A stretch of DNA of 64,000 nucleotides from Acanthaster planci. Lineage: Eukaryota > Echinodermata > Asteroidea > Valvatida > Acanthasteridae. The position numbers and the translations under genes are program-made. Location of the stretch: positions 430,303 through 494,302 of the forward strand of contig NW_019091402.1 in assembly GCF_001949145.1 (NCBI RefSeq), read 5' to 3'. Positions 35,501 through 44,883 of the stretch are shown here, in pieces. The notes under the pieces are model-generated. The model was not told where the DNA came from, searched no databases, and was given only the letters and a program-made list of their open reading frames with translations. The stretch's first letter is position 1; every line of letters begins with the position of its first letter.

Positions 35501-35982
35501 CCAACTTGGGCTATCCCACGCCTTGAATTCTTTGCTTTCTAAACTTGACTTTCGAGTTCCCTTCAGGAAAATTTTTTTGAAACTGCCAGGTAACCCCGTC
35601 TGGATTAGCCTATTGGTCCAAACGACACGTTATGGAAAGACTGCAGTGATGACTAATATACCAAAGACAGGAAACTATTCGTTAGATGAAACAGGCTTGT
35701 GCACCGATACGAGGTGAGTGAAAAGTAATTCTTCAAAGGATTCGTATCCCCCCATTTTTATTTCAACTAATAGACTTTGTACCTCTGAACACCCCTACGA
35801 CGCAAATAATCACCTGTCCAAGTAGCCCCTGCGTTGAACTCATCCTGAAGACTCAAGAAGATTATGCTGAAGTTGTAAGTTGGCCCACAAATGATAAATA
35901 TTTCTACAAATGCGATGCCGACCATGAGCCATCCTCGAAACTTCGACGACGAGTACAGAGCTGGTTTGCTGACTAGATCCAT
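31006..35982 (-). CDS. MCT-B: monocarboxylate-transporter-like protein (SLC16, MFS), 6 exons, about 461 aa
   Basis: Coding exons on the minus strand: 35982-35814, 35142-34846, 34508-34168, 33650-33422, 31961-31818, 31211-31006. Splice borders are consensus and the exons total 462 codons with the stop. The start is ATG (MDLVSKPALYSSSK); a GTG-initiated extension is rejected. Landmarks are TM1 GWLMVGIAFVEIFIICG, GWIGSLANSLMGAAG, QRYGPRLVTLVG, LFSWFPEKNCSRAFSLVMLG, FAWRNALRIIGGG, a hydrophilic middle loop (TNHERGTRAKESRDEP), and LAVGGIVGKILLSLFADRL in the second half. The C-terminus ends SVSGMRV. Exons 4 and 5 are identical in length to those of MCT-A (229 and 144 bp), so the two are paralogues. 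Intron 4 contains the hexanucleotide satellite and intron 2 a MITE. Likely a membrane carrier; substrate unknown. Confidence 0.88.
31302..31668. repeat. Dispersed repeat family 1, copy B
   Basis: It begins with gggaataaatatgtgctta and its inverted partner near 31342-31363. It then shares ordered blocks with 7500-8130 (tatgatggatttccaa, ttttactttcatttt, cccgtccatttcacgg, ggcgcgcgc, gggagactgtcttaggtatt). It lies in intron 5 of MCT-B. Confidence 0.7.
32105..32885. repeat. Hexanucleotide satellite (TTCACW / TTTCAC), about 780 bp
   Basis: Long array of six-base units such as tttcac, attcac, aatcac and tttTac in intron 4 of MCT-B. Because the period is a multiple of three and stop codons are rare in the units, it is open on both strands (Val/Lys/Asn dipeptides on minus, Ser/His/Leu on plus). 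These are not genes. A short second tract (about 33000-33056) follows. Confidence 0.95.
33000..33115. repeat. Second, shorter copy of the satellite unit and its flanks
   Basis: The leader (tttctgac, then agtcactctattcacattc at 32968-33013) and the trailer (accacagcac, then gtttagaccaataagatggt at 33060-33103) match those bounding the large array (32058-32110 and 32880-32930). The whole block is therefore duplicated in tandem with very different repeat numbers. Confidence 0.8.
34591..34739. mobile_element. Harbinger-like MITE, copy 2
   Basis: The right half (ttcgcttcgctttcgcattc, then gcctgaagtatgaacggcct) matches copy 1 at 18606-18760, and TTA flanks both ends (34588-34590, 34740-34742). The left end is diverged. 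It lies in intron 2 of MCT-B. Confidence 0.7.
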
Positions 35983-38900
35983 CTCAGCTGTACAGTCTAA
36001 CAGCACAGGTCAGACATGGAGGAAGGATGGATTAAATACTCGAGCAGAACGCCGGCCCGCTTGAGGCTATCTCTTTCCACTTCGACAGCGAAAGCAAGCA
36101 AGCTTCAGGGCACTGTGGTAACAAGGATTCGCTTGGATCAGGGACTGTACATGTATATACAGCATATGAGCCGTGCAACTTGGGTGTGGGAGCTGTCCAA
36201 TCCACCGAGTATCAAGTTGATCATTGATAGACCAGAGATGAATGAATCACTTTGCGGCCCTGTAACACCCCCGTGTCACGCGGCTCCTCTCTGGGCTGCT
36301 AGGCAGAGAAAGTTGCATCCTGCGTCATCATCCCTTTCATCATCTCACTAAAGGTCAGTCACTGGGAAAATATGAGCTGAAAAGACATAAATCTAGGATC
36401 GATAAAAATTAATACTTCGTTAGGTATCGCGACTCCCCGTCCACTCTTTGCACAATCGCTAAAGTGGAGTCAGTAAGATGCAACACACTGTCCAGTATAC
36501 GGGCTCCCATTATGACTGCAACAGAGGTGAAGTGTTGTTTCCATACTGAAAGGCGCTTAGATGTGCATCGATCCGACAAGAGCCATAATATAAGCCCATG
36601 GTAAATCTGAGGTCACTTGACAGAAATCTCTGTCGACCACCAACAAACACTACCTGACCTGTAAAGTTACGTTAAAATGGGACTAATTTCTATTCTAAAC
36701 TGAGGGCCGTCGGATATGGCTCCTGGTGTTGACAAGTCACATTCACTGCATGGTGCATGCATCATTTATATTGTTCACGGCTCAGGACCTTTATTCGGTA
36801 AATGGGTCAATAGCGATAACAACTACATGGAGAGAACCACATCATGTCACGTCCTCACAAGACCTTCAGTCGCGCACGTGAAAGCAAATCACGTGTCGTT
36901 GACGACTCCTTCGAGGCCAACATCACTCAGTCGATATGTGGGTAACCGATCCGGTGACTGATCTCTACCATTTACAAACAAGAGAGCTGAGCGAACCAAA
37001 TGGAAACGAAACCTTAATCACAGAAAAGGAGCATATTTTCACGTGTTAAGTTGACAGTTGTTCAAGAACCAGCTGAAAATAGAAGAAAACGTGAAAAAAA
37101 GACAAAGTACATGTAGTACCGTCAAATCTTATTATAACAAAGTTGCCGTGGCCATAACCAGGACTTTGTTAAAAAAAGAATGCAAAAATAGTGCAAAATA
37201 AAAATTCCAAGTTTTTTTGTTTTGCAAAGTTTACTTTTTAGAACAGCATTTTGTTATATAACTGTTGTTTATAGGGAGAATCAACTGTACTGATATCCTC
37301 ATAAAAAAGAGAAAAGGAAAGCCATGGCCAGTTTATTACGGGTAGTTTCTTCCCCGAATAAGTTGCTGGAGTGAGCTGAGGGTAGTTGGGGGGCAAATTC
37401 TTCAACCTTGCAATAAATTTCTGAAGCCCATAAAATATGTACTGTTGAGTTTAGGTATCGGTACTTCCATTCTTTTCCCTCTCAAGGCTTGGTTCTAGTA
37501 TGTTCAGCCGTTTTTCAACTGCCCCGGTAAAAATTGTGGCACATGCAGTGTCCTCAGTGAGACGTCAAACGGTTCACATAAAAAAGGTCCTCAGCGGACA
37601 TTTGAGTCACTGCAGTGGCCATGTATATGTCGCCGAACTGAAAAAGACCCCCCTCATAATTTTGTAGTTTCGCCCGTTACCCTTTTTGTATTTAAATATC
37701 TTCTCCCGGCCATCCAGCAATCCATCGGCCAATCAGAATAGAGGCGACGTAAACGAAACCCTCGTCGATCAGCGTTATTCGAATGCTTACCGGGGACGAG
37801 GAAAGACTTGTTATTTATTTTCTCTCCATTTCCTGTTTTCCAGGTAAACTTGTTATTCTTTTATTTTCAATATCTAATAATTAATTGATTTTGTACAGTT
37901 ATATCTACTTGTACATGTGTATTACCAAGGATTCAGTCCGTAAGCGTTGCTCCTTCATATTTGCTAAGTCATGAGCATCTCGGAGCATTTCCTTATTTAC
38001 ACCCATCTTTGAATTATTCTTAAATCTTAAGTTGTCTAGATTTAAAGTAACTACATGTACTATTGAATCATCGGTAGGGTACCGTAATTCACCCATTTGG
38101 CTTCTTTATCGTTGGTTTTGAAGTGATTTTTCTTTATTTTTGTAGAAAGAGGGGGTCCACTTAGTAGAGCGTCCACGTGCAGGAGCGTCTTTCGTGCCTA
38201 AACGCGGAAATGAAAAAAACAGGATTCTTACACTAGTGGACACGTCCTCGGCTCCGAGGAACAATTAGGCAAACTGTGTGTGTTTACACGTCATTCAACG
38301 ACAAGTGGTATTGTGCTTTTGCAAACTTACGCTCCTATGATCCTAGCAGGCAACTTATACTGATGTACAGGTACGTGTACAGTGTACTGTACATGTACAC
38401 ATGCTGTACTTCGCATTGCGCCTGCGGTCTTTGACATAATTATTGCACGACCTTTTGATGACCGGTATTTCTTGACCAAGAATTCTTCGTAACCAAGCGA
38501 CGTCAGCATAAATTATCATAAGTGTCCTCCCCCCCCCATTGTGAATCACCGCTCTACCACTGGTTCAGGCCAGGATACTTCCGCAATGAGAAATCTAGTT
38601 TACGTCCCGCCATATCAAGTACTTGCCATGTACAACAGCCGCCATCTCTTTTAGTGGTAAATATCGATCTTTCCTGTCGATTTTTTTTAGTATGATTGAT
38701 AGCGATAGTTTGAATGAGTGTCGTCGTTCGGTAGCATATGACAGGCTAAGATTTCTTGCGTTACTTTCCCATGATATGCCACCTCTTAAAAATAGGCTAC
38801 ACGGCAGACACGAACTTCAAGCCTGCATTTGGCTAATATAATTTTCAGTTCAAGGATAGATGATGAAGATTTGTGCTCAGGTATTCAACACGGAAGGGAC

Positions 38901-38989
38901 TCGAGGAGACAAGAATAAAAAGCAACAGAAAGCCAGCCCTGCTAACTGCATGAATCTACGGGGAGTTGAATTCAAAGTGCATTCCCAGT

Positions 38990-39165
38990 GAGCTGGACCA
39001 AGAGACGGCGCAGTTTTCCAAGCAAGGCAGGCTCCTTATAATAGGTGGAAACCACACTTTGCTGGTTCACGAACAATTTTGAAATGCGTGCATGCGTTAC
39101 GGTCGTGACTCGTGTCGCTCTTTTCAATCGAATATGACGCTGCTTTTGTTTGAGATTATGCATGG
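38990..39165 (+). repeat. SINE-like dispersed repeat, copy e (most diverged)
   Basis: Contains gagctggaccaagagacggc, aggcaggctccttataatag, cactttgctggttcacgaac and gcgttacggtcgtgactcg in the family order. Confidence 0.6.
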
Positions 39166-39285
39166 CTGGTGCCTTGGAGGCACTTGTGTGTTATAAACAG
39201 TGAATTCACAAAAGTTTTATTTGAGCAAAACCAAGTAATACAAAGCCCTTGCTCTGCGGCTCCGCCGTAATGCATAATCTATAGT

Positions 39286-39761
39286 GGCCCTGGAGGGACA
39301 TCGAACATCACAATTGTTTTTGCAAATATTTGCAAAAATTCGTTTGCACGTGAACACGGTATTGTAGTCCGGAACTGAGCGGATCCATGCACTTTTATAC
39401 ACTCGAGACATAAATTCAATCTGGTGCAAGTAAGTGGCGGGGCCGCTGACGCTTACCCTGTCATACAGAAAGTGGTTACGCTCAAGATGAACTAGGAAGA
39501 TAAAAACGAGATTCTTGGTGGTTATTTTTGTCACTTCTGGCCCCATACCAAACATACCAGACTAAATTCCCGTACACGAACAAACGAACGGAGGCTAGAA
39601 TCTAAACACCCTTCTTACCCCTTGGCTCTAGGCTTTTGACAAAACAACTGACCACAAATATGCAAACTATACGACAAAGTATGCAACAAAATGTGCGACA
39701 TCGTAAATTTATAGCAAATATTTGCGAAGATATTTGCGATGTTTGATGTCCCTCCAGGGCC
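39286..39761. mobile_element. 476-bp TIR element with ATTTGC-rich subterminal repeats
   Basis: Left end ggccctggagggacatcgaa (39286-39309) and right end 39738-39761 match as inverted repeats at 23 of 24 positions. Both ends are followed inward by repeated gcaaatatttgc palindromes. The interior holds no recognised transposase. Confidence 0.8.
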
Positions 39762-40507
39762 AACATAATAATCTGCCATGTTATTTATTTTTTTTCGTTT
39801 CTGGATCCGTATCTTTTGTGTTCGCGGTTTCACTTATTCATCGGTTACACATAATAACACCGCAGGTAAATCTGGAGTTTTGATGGAGAAATTCTTAACA
39901 GCGTCGTATCCAGTTTTTTGGTGTGGGTGTGTGTGTGGGGGGGGGGGCAAATTCAAAGTCGAATGTGGTTTCGGGTTCATTAAAGATGATGTCGGGGAGA
40001 ATAAAATCAAAAGCCTTACTTGCGGTCCCGACATCCTTACATTTTATTACTGTCTTTGCTACACACCGAGGAAGTGTTCTTTCCCCAAAAAAGTCAGGGC
40101 GCAAGCCCCCCCTACTGCTGTTAAACATATCGTTTGTCTTACCAATTTTATCGTAGAAACCGAGTCGTGAGAAAATCCTGCAGTGTGCCTTATAGACGTG
40201 TAGCTATGAGGAATGATTGAAGTAAGGATGATTTTCAAAAAATAATCACGATTTAGATTTCGGAGTTCCTTGCTTGAAGAAGGAGTCTAAAAATGTAAAC
40301 CAGGTCAGAAGAAGAACTACGATACTATGACACCCGTATTTATTCTTTGAAGGTAGTATAGCAAAGGGACAGTTTTTTTTTCATCTTTTTCATTTCAATT
40401 TTGAGGGCCAACCGATATCGAAGGTGGTTCACTGAAATATGGACTTAAAGCATTCACAAATTGCATGACTCTTTCCCTTTTCAGAAAGTCGGTATCAGCC
40501 TTCCAAC

Positions 40508-42304
40508 ATGACCACCTCAAAAGTAGTCTTTGTGAGGAATCTTTCAAGATGGAAGATGTCCAACTGGCAATGGGGACATCAAGTCATCACCCCCAAGCTA
40601 CATAACTGTCTCACCCTTCATTCTTCTCGCAGGTTGCTGGCGAGTCAGAGTGAGTACACTCACATCATTGTCGGTGCTGGGTCAGCTGGCTGCGTCCTAG
40701 CAAACAGGCTCAGCGCCGAGCCGGACAACAGGATCTTACTCCTGGAAGCCGGACCTAAGGATCACTCCTGGAAGATTCGCATGCCAGCCGCCTGGCAGCG
40801 TGCAATCCTCTCAAGTTCTTTTAACTGGCACTACAGCACAGAACCAGAACCCAATTTGGGTGACAGACAGATCTTCTGGCCTCTTGGCCGTGTCTTAGGT
40901 GGGTCCTCTTCCATCAATTTAATGTGCTACGTCAGAGGACATGCCCTTGACTACGACCGCTGGGAGAAAGAGGGGGCTAAGGGTTGGTCCTACGCAAACT
41001 GTCTGCCTTACTTCCGTCGGGCTCAAACCCACAAACTTGGACCAGATGAGTATCGAGGCGGAGATGGTCCACTTCATGTTTCCCGGGGAAAGTCTAAGAA
41101 CCCACTGTATCAGGCTTTCATCAATGCAGGAGTTCAGGCTGGTTATCCCTCAACTGATGACATAAATGGCTACCAACAGGAAGGCTTTGGGTACATGGAC
41201 TTCACCATTCATAAAGGCGTACGATGGAGTGCTTCCAGTGCGTATCTTCATCCTGCTATGAAACGTAAGAATTTGACAGTCACCTCAAACCTTCTTGCGA
41301 CCCAGGTGCTTTTTGAAGGCATAAAAGCTGTTGGGGTGGAGTGCTTAGAGAAGGGTCAAAAAACCACCGCACGAGCGTCTCAGGAAGTTATTTTGTGCGG
41401 AGGCGCCATCAACTCACCTCAGCTACTGATGCTGTCGGGTATTGGCGATGCAGATGAGCTCAGAAAGCTCGATATTCCCGTCGTTGCACATCTTGGCGGC
41501 GTTGGAAAGAATCTCCAGAACCACCTGGCTGTACCCTTACAGTACAAGTGTATTGAACCAATCACGCTAGCCGGGGCAGTGTCGAATTTCCCTCACAAAA
41601 TTGCCCTCACCGCCTTGCACTGGTTCCTGTTCCGAAGCGGCCTTGGTGCCTCGTCTCATTGTGAAACAGTTGGCTTTATCAGGAGCCGGCCGGGAGTGGA
41701 ACATCCCGATATCGAGATCCATTTTCTTCCTACTATTTTGACTGACGGTGCAACCAATGGAGGAGACTTTCATGCCTACCAGGCTCAAGTTGTTTCCTTG
41801 CGGCCCACGAGTAAAGGATACATCAAACTGCGGTCCAAGGATCCCCAGGAAAATCCTATCATCCAACCCAACTACCTGGAGACAGAGGTCGACCGGGAAA
41901 AAATGAGGCAGTGTATTCGCCTCGCCCGAAAAATTTTAGAGCAGAAGGCCTTTGATCCTTTTCGTGGCCCTGAAATCCTACCTGGCACCGAAGAAAAGGG
42001 TGACGAAGATCTTGACAGATTTGTCCGGAAGATTGGAAACGGTTCCTACCACCCATCATGTACGTGTAAAATGGGCAGTACTTCCGATCTGATGACGGTC
42101 GTGGACAGCCAGACGAAGGTACTAGGCGTAGAGAATCTGAGAGTTGTCGATGCATCCATCATGCCCAGCATTGTCAGTGGGAATCTCAATGCTCCAACCA
42201 TCATGATTGCTGAGAAAGCTGCTGACATCATCCTTGGCAGGGAACCACTGCCAAAGTCAGCTGCAGCTGTGTACAAACCTGCAGTTTTGAAATCCCAGGG
42301 CTGA
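40508..42304 (+). CDS. CHDH: CHDH1: choline dehydrogenase, mitochondrial (598 aa, single coding exon)
   Basis: FAD-dependent GMC oxidoreductase that oxidises choline to betaine aldehyde at the mitochondrial inner membrane, the first step to glycine betaine. The N-terminus is basic and nearly free of acidic residues, fitting a targeting peptide. The FAD-binding GAGSAG is at 56-61, GMC signature 1 (GRVLGGSSSIN) at about 127, GMC signature 2 (GAINSPQLLMLSGIG) at about 299, and the catalytic-His segment YHPSCTCKMG has His515. The tail GNLNAPTIMIAEKAADIILG is near identical to vertebrate CHDH as I recall it. Length fits the family (about 590-600). A 3' splice site (ttttcag, exon from 40495) lies 13 bp before the ATG, so a 5' UTR intron is likely. 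In the GVGKNLQNHL stretch the usual Q and D are replaced by K and N, unlike its three neighbours. AATAAA at 42421 is a plausible poly(A) signal. Confidence 0.95.
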   Translation: MTTSKVVFVRNLSRWKMSNWQWGHQVITPKLHNCLTLHSSRRLLASQSEYTHIIVGAGSAGCVLANRLSAEPDNRILLLEAGPKDHSWKIRMPAAWQRAILSSSFNWHYSTEPEPNLGDRQIFWPLGRVLGGSSSINLMCYVRGHALDYDRWEKEGAKGWSYANCLPYFRRAQTHKLGPDEYRGGDGPLHVSRGKSKNPLYQAFINAGVQAGYPSTDDINGYQQEGFGYMDFTIHKGVRWSASSAYLHPAMKRKNLTVTSNLLATQVLFEGIKAVGVECLEKGQKTTARASQEVILCGGAINSPQLLMLSGIGDADELRKLDIPVVAHLGGVGKNLQNHLAVPLQYKCIEPITLAGAVSNFPHKIALTALHWFLFRSGLGASSHCETVGFIRSRPGVEHPDIEIHFLPTILTDGATNGGDFHAYQAQVVSLRPTSKGYIKLRSKDPQENPIIQPNYLETEVDREKMRQCIRLARKILEQKAFDPFRGPEILPGTEEKGDEDLDRFVRKIGNGSYHPSCTCKMGSTSDLMTVVDSQTKVLGVENLRVVDASIMPSIVSGNLNAPTIMIAEKAADIILGREPLPKSAAAVYKPAVLKSQG

Positions 42305-42420
42305 TACAACTTAGCGTTTTCTAGAACTTCTCCAAAAAAGAATTTCCGCCTCCGCGTAAATTTTATATGGGACTTTCCCCTATCTTCTGAAATCGTTCAT
42401 AGTGTTACTTCTTATTCAAA

Positions 42421-42426
42421 AATAAA
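42421..42426 (+). promoter_or_regulatory. Candidate poly(A) signal for CHDH1
   Basis: Canonical AATAAA 117 bp after the CHDH1 stop codon. No other canonical hexamer lies between. The call rests on position and motif only. Confidence 0.5.
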
Positions 42427-43083
42427 ATGGAAGAAATTTATCGCGGCAGAAACTTACTCAGCTGTTTTCATTATGTAATTGGTAGTTTTTTAATGAAGGC
42501 TTTGGCTTCAGACAGTCGATGTCCGTGTCCATCAGACTGTGTCGACGTGACGTGACTATGGAACTGGAATGATAGACTATTCCTAATAGAAGTTAGTTGA
42601 AGTTTGCTTCTGTAGCCAGCGTTGTGGATGTATAGGCCCTATACATCTGGTAATTTGTGTTATGTTTAACACCAAAGTGGTGTGTTTTTTCTCTCATGTA
42701 ATGGTATAAAGGTTGAATTTGTAATAGGGAATGACCTGTCTTTAAACTACTGGGCTGAGGACATCCAAAGAAGTGGTTGTGGCTGATAGAGACCAAATAA
42801 CGTCAGGGGCGGCATTGGTGGTAGAATCTGAAGTACATCTTGTTACTTACACATTGCACGTGCAGCAGCGTTACCATTGAATGTGCTGTAAGACTGTTTT
42901 CTATCCTGCTTGTTGTCAGTTTTCTGTGCTATTTAATACATTTTGGCTTTCGAAAATCTGCCTGGAACACCTCTAAATTCGCAGTTTTTGTTTATACCGC
43001 CGTAAATGGGAAGGTTGCGAGGGGTGAGGGTTTCAAACGCACCACCTCAGCAACATTAATTAGCTCTTTTTGAAGCATGGCCG

Positions 43084-43167
43084 ACACAACGTGAGGGCGC
43101 TTCTTGAAGTGGGTAAATTTGGAGTAAACACAACAGGTTTTAAGCCAAATAGTGCCCCCTGTTGTGT
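43084..43167. mobile_element. 84-bp foldback insertion with CCG target duplication
   Basis: Ends acacaac and gttgtgt are inverted, with further pairing inside (gagggcgc against gtgccccc). CCG flanks both sides (43081-43083, 43168-43170). The paralogous position in unit B (47931-47933) has a single CCG and no insert, which is a clean empty site. Confidence 0.8.
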
Positions 43168-43557
43168 CCGTCATACTTCAAATAGGCTATTTGGGGATAC
43201 ATGTACATGTACTGTGCTTTTCAACCACCGCCCGAGATTAATTCGCGTCGTGCTTTTATGTAAAGCATATTAATGTTAAACCTAGGCCTACATAACGGAA
43301 GCCTATTATTAATGCACAGAGGTGATAAAATGTGTAACCCTTTACTGACTTGTTTATAAGTTAAAGCTAGGTTATTTATTATGGGTCAGTGCATTGTAAT
43401 GTAAATCACGATCTTGGTTGAAGTGGCAAAGTTTGCGCTTTGCGTATGCCGGAAATAGTGGTCACGGTAAAGGACTACCAACGCTATACATTGCACTGGG
43501 TGCTACCTTAACAAAATAATGTACAATACCCCTACACAAAATAACTTGTATAGAGGC

Positions 43558-43665
43558 TTTGCGTGGTAGCCATCTTGCAGGGTAGTTCTTTTTTTCCCAC
43601 GGGGAAACCTCCTTACTGCATATCCTGTGAAAAAACACTGACCTACAAGATGGCAGTCATGCAAA
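43558..43665. mobile_element. Short foldback element in unit A
   Basis: Left tttgcgtggtagccatcttg and right gatggcagtcatgcaaa form inverted ends of about 24 bp. The same element is present in unit B (48352-48460), so it predates the tandem duplication. Confidence 0.7.
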
Positions 43666-44883
43666 CCCTCTATTGTTGCCTTGGAAAAGATGTTTCACGC
43701 GCTTTCTTGAGGTGGTTCATATTTTGTTTTTCCTTTTTGGAGTTGATCACGAGACTGTCATTATCTTAATACGACAGTCGCTAATATTGAAATGAAAGTT
43801 TACATTCAGCGACTGAAATTAATGGATAAACCGTTCAAGGCAAAATAAACATTCACTTAATCTCCCGCTAAATCACAGACCTACGCCGCTGTTAAACGAA
43901 AGTTACATTTGGTCGTGCTTGGGCAGACGAAATTAAATACAACATACAGCAGGCCTACACTGAAGGAGTACGGCCCAGTTAGTGCGAATGTGCAGTACTT
44001 GACCTCAGTACAGTACACGACATCAATAGTGGGTTGTAAACACTGTATCAAAAAAGGGTGCTGTAACAGATTCCACGGTTTTATCTATAAATGTTTTGTA
44101 CAAAAACAACAGATAGGGTAAACAGAGGGCGCCAGTCATGGGCTTTGTCATCCAGACGTGACTTCCGTAATAGCACAAAGTCCTGGAACAAATATATTGG
44201 CTGCGTAGAAGAAGCTCCGGTTCTATATGCGGTAAATATTCACGAGAAATGGTTTTTGCTTAATACTGTGATCGATGTTTTGAAGAAGAGGTTGCTATTT
44301 CACATGACACCGTGTCATATGTTGAAGGACAATTTCACAGTCTTGAAGGAATAAAAGAAATAACCTTTAGTAGTGATCATATCGGAATATTGTAACACTA
44401 TCGTTACATTTGTGTGCAAATATGCGACTTGTAGGAAATGCATGTTAGTCTTGAAAAAAGTACAGTCCTTTTTGGAAGACCTTTTTCGTGCATAATGATT
44501 CAATAGGTAACCTGCACCTGTAAATTGGCTAGAAAGAGTGCTCCGTGTTGAATTTGTAAAAAAAAAAGTCTACGGAAAAGCGTTAAATTTTCAATAAATA
44601 TCTCGGGAGTCTTTCTTCACTCCTAGTTCATTTTTTTTAAATGTATTCATAATTAATATGACTGCCAATACAATGCTTCATACTCCTGGGAATAAAATCC
44701 AGTTCTTTTCTGGCGTAGAGTAAATTACAAAGTAATTTAGTATCGGGCTGACCTGGACAATAACAAAGGGAATAAGAATTCAGTACTAAATTTTGTATTA
44801 TTTTTTAACACAATCTTAAGTGTAAGCAATGACAGATGGCTAAACCGTTTTTTTCCCCAGAATGTTGTCTTGTGACACCGAAT

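Larger units (their letters stand above)
35983..40494. other. Intergenic region between MCT-B and CHDH1
   Basis: No gene is supported. It contains the MCT-B 5' flank, palindromic gtac-rich sequence near 38363-38400, SINE-like copy e (38990-39165), a TIR element (39286-39761), and a GT/G-rich tract near 39921-39948. Short ORFs such as 36016-36351 and 39778-40170 have no recognisable domain. CHDH1's 5' non-coding exon and promoter should lie in this interval but cannot be placed. Confidence 0.5.
42305..44860. other. CHDH1-CHDH2 spacer (tandem-duplication unit A)
   Basis: Spacer homologous in order to 46669-49631. Landmarks include the gatacaacttagcgtttt start, the agtacatcttgttacttac block, the foldback at 43558-43665, the cagcaggcctacactgaagg block and the tggcgtagagtaa end. 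It contains an 84-bp insertion absent from unit B. No gene is supported. The CHDH2 promoter and 5' non-coding exon should be here. Confidence 0.7.

Noticed and set aside
36016-36351. 111-aa ORF upstream of MCT-B
   Set aside because: No family resemblance, low-complexity Ser-rich end, and no splice or promoter support.
39778-40170. 130-aa ORF before CHDH1
   Set aside because: It runs through a GT/G-rich simple tract, and no domain is recognised on either strand.
41567-42309. Antisense ORFs of 87-99 aa over CHDH1 (and equivalents over CHDH2, 3, 4)
   Set aside because: They mirror conserved coding sequence on the other strand and recur at the same place in every paralogue, as expected for shadows.
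44836-44883. Upstream ATG extending CHDH2 by 16 codons
   Set aside because: A strong splice acceptor ends at 44860, and the CHDH3 and CHDH1 starts align with the downstream MAIS position.
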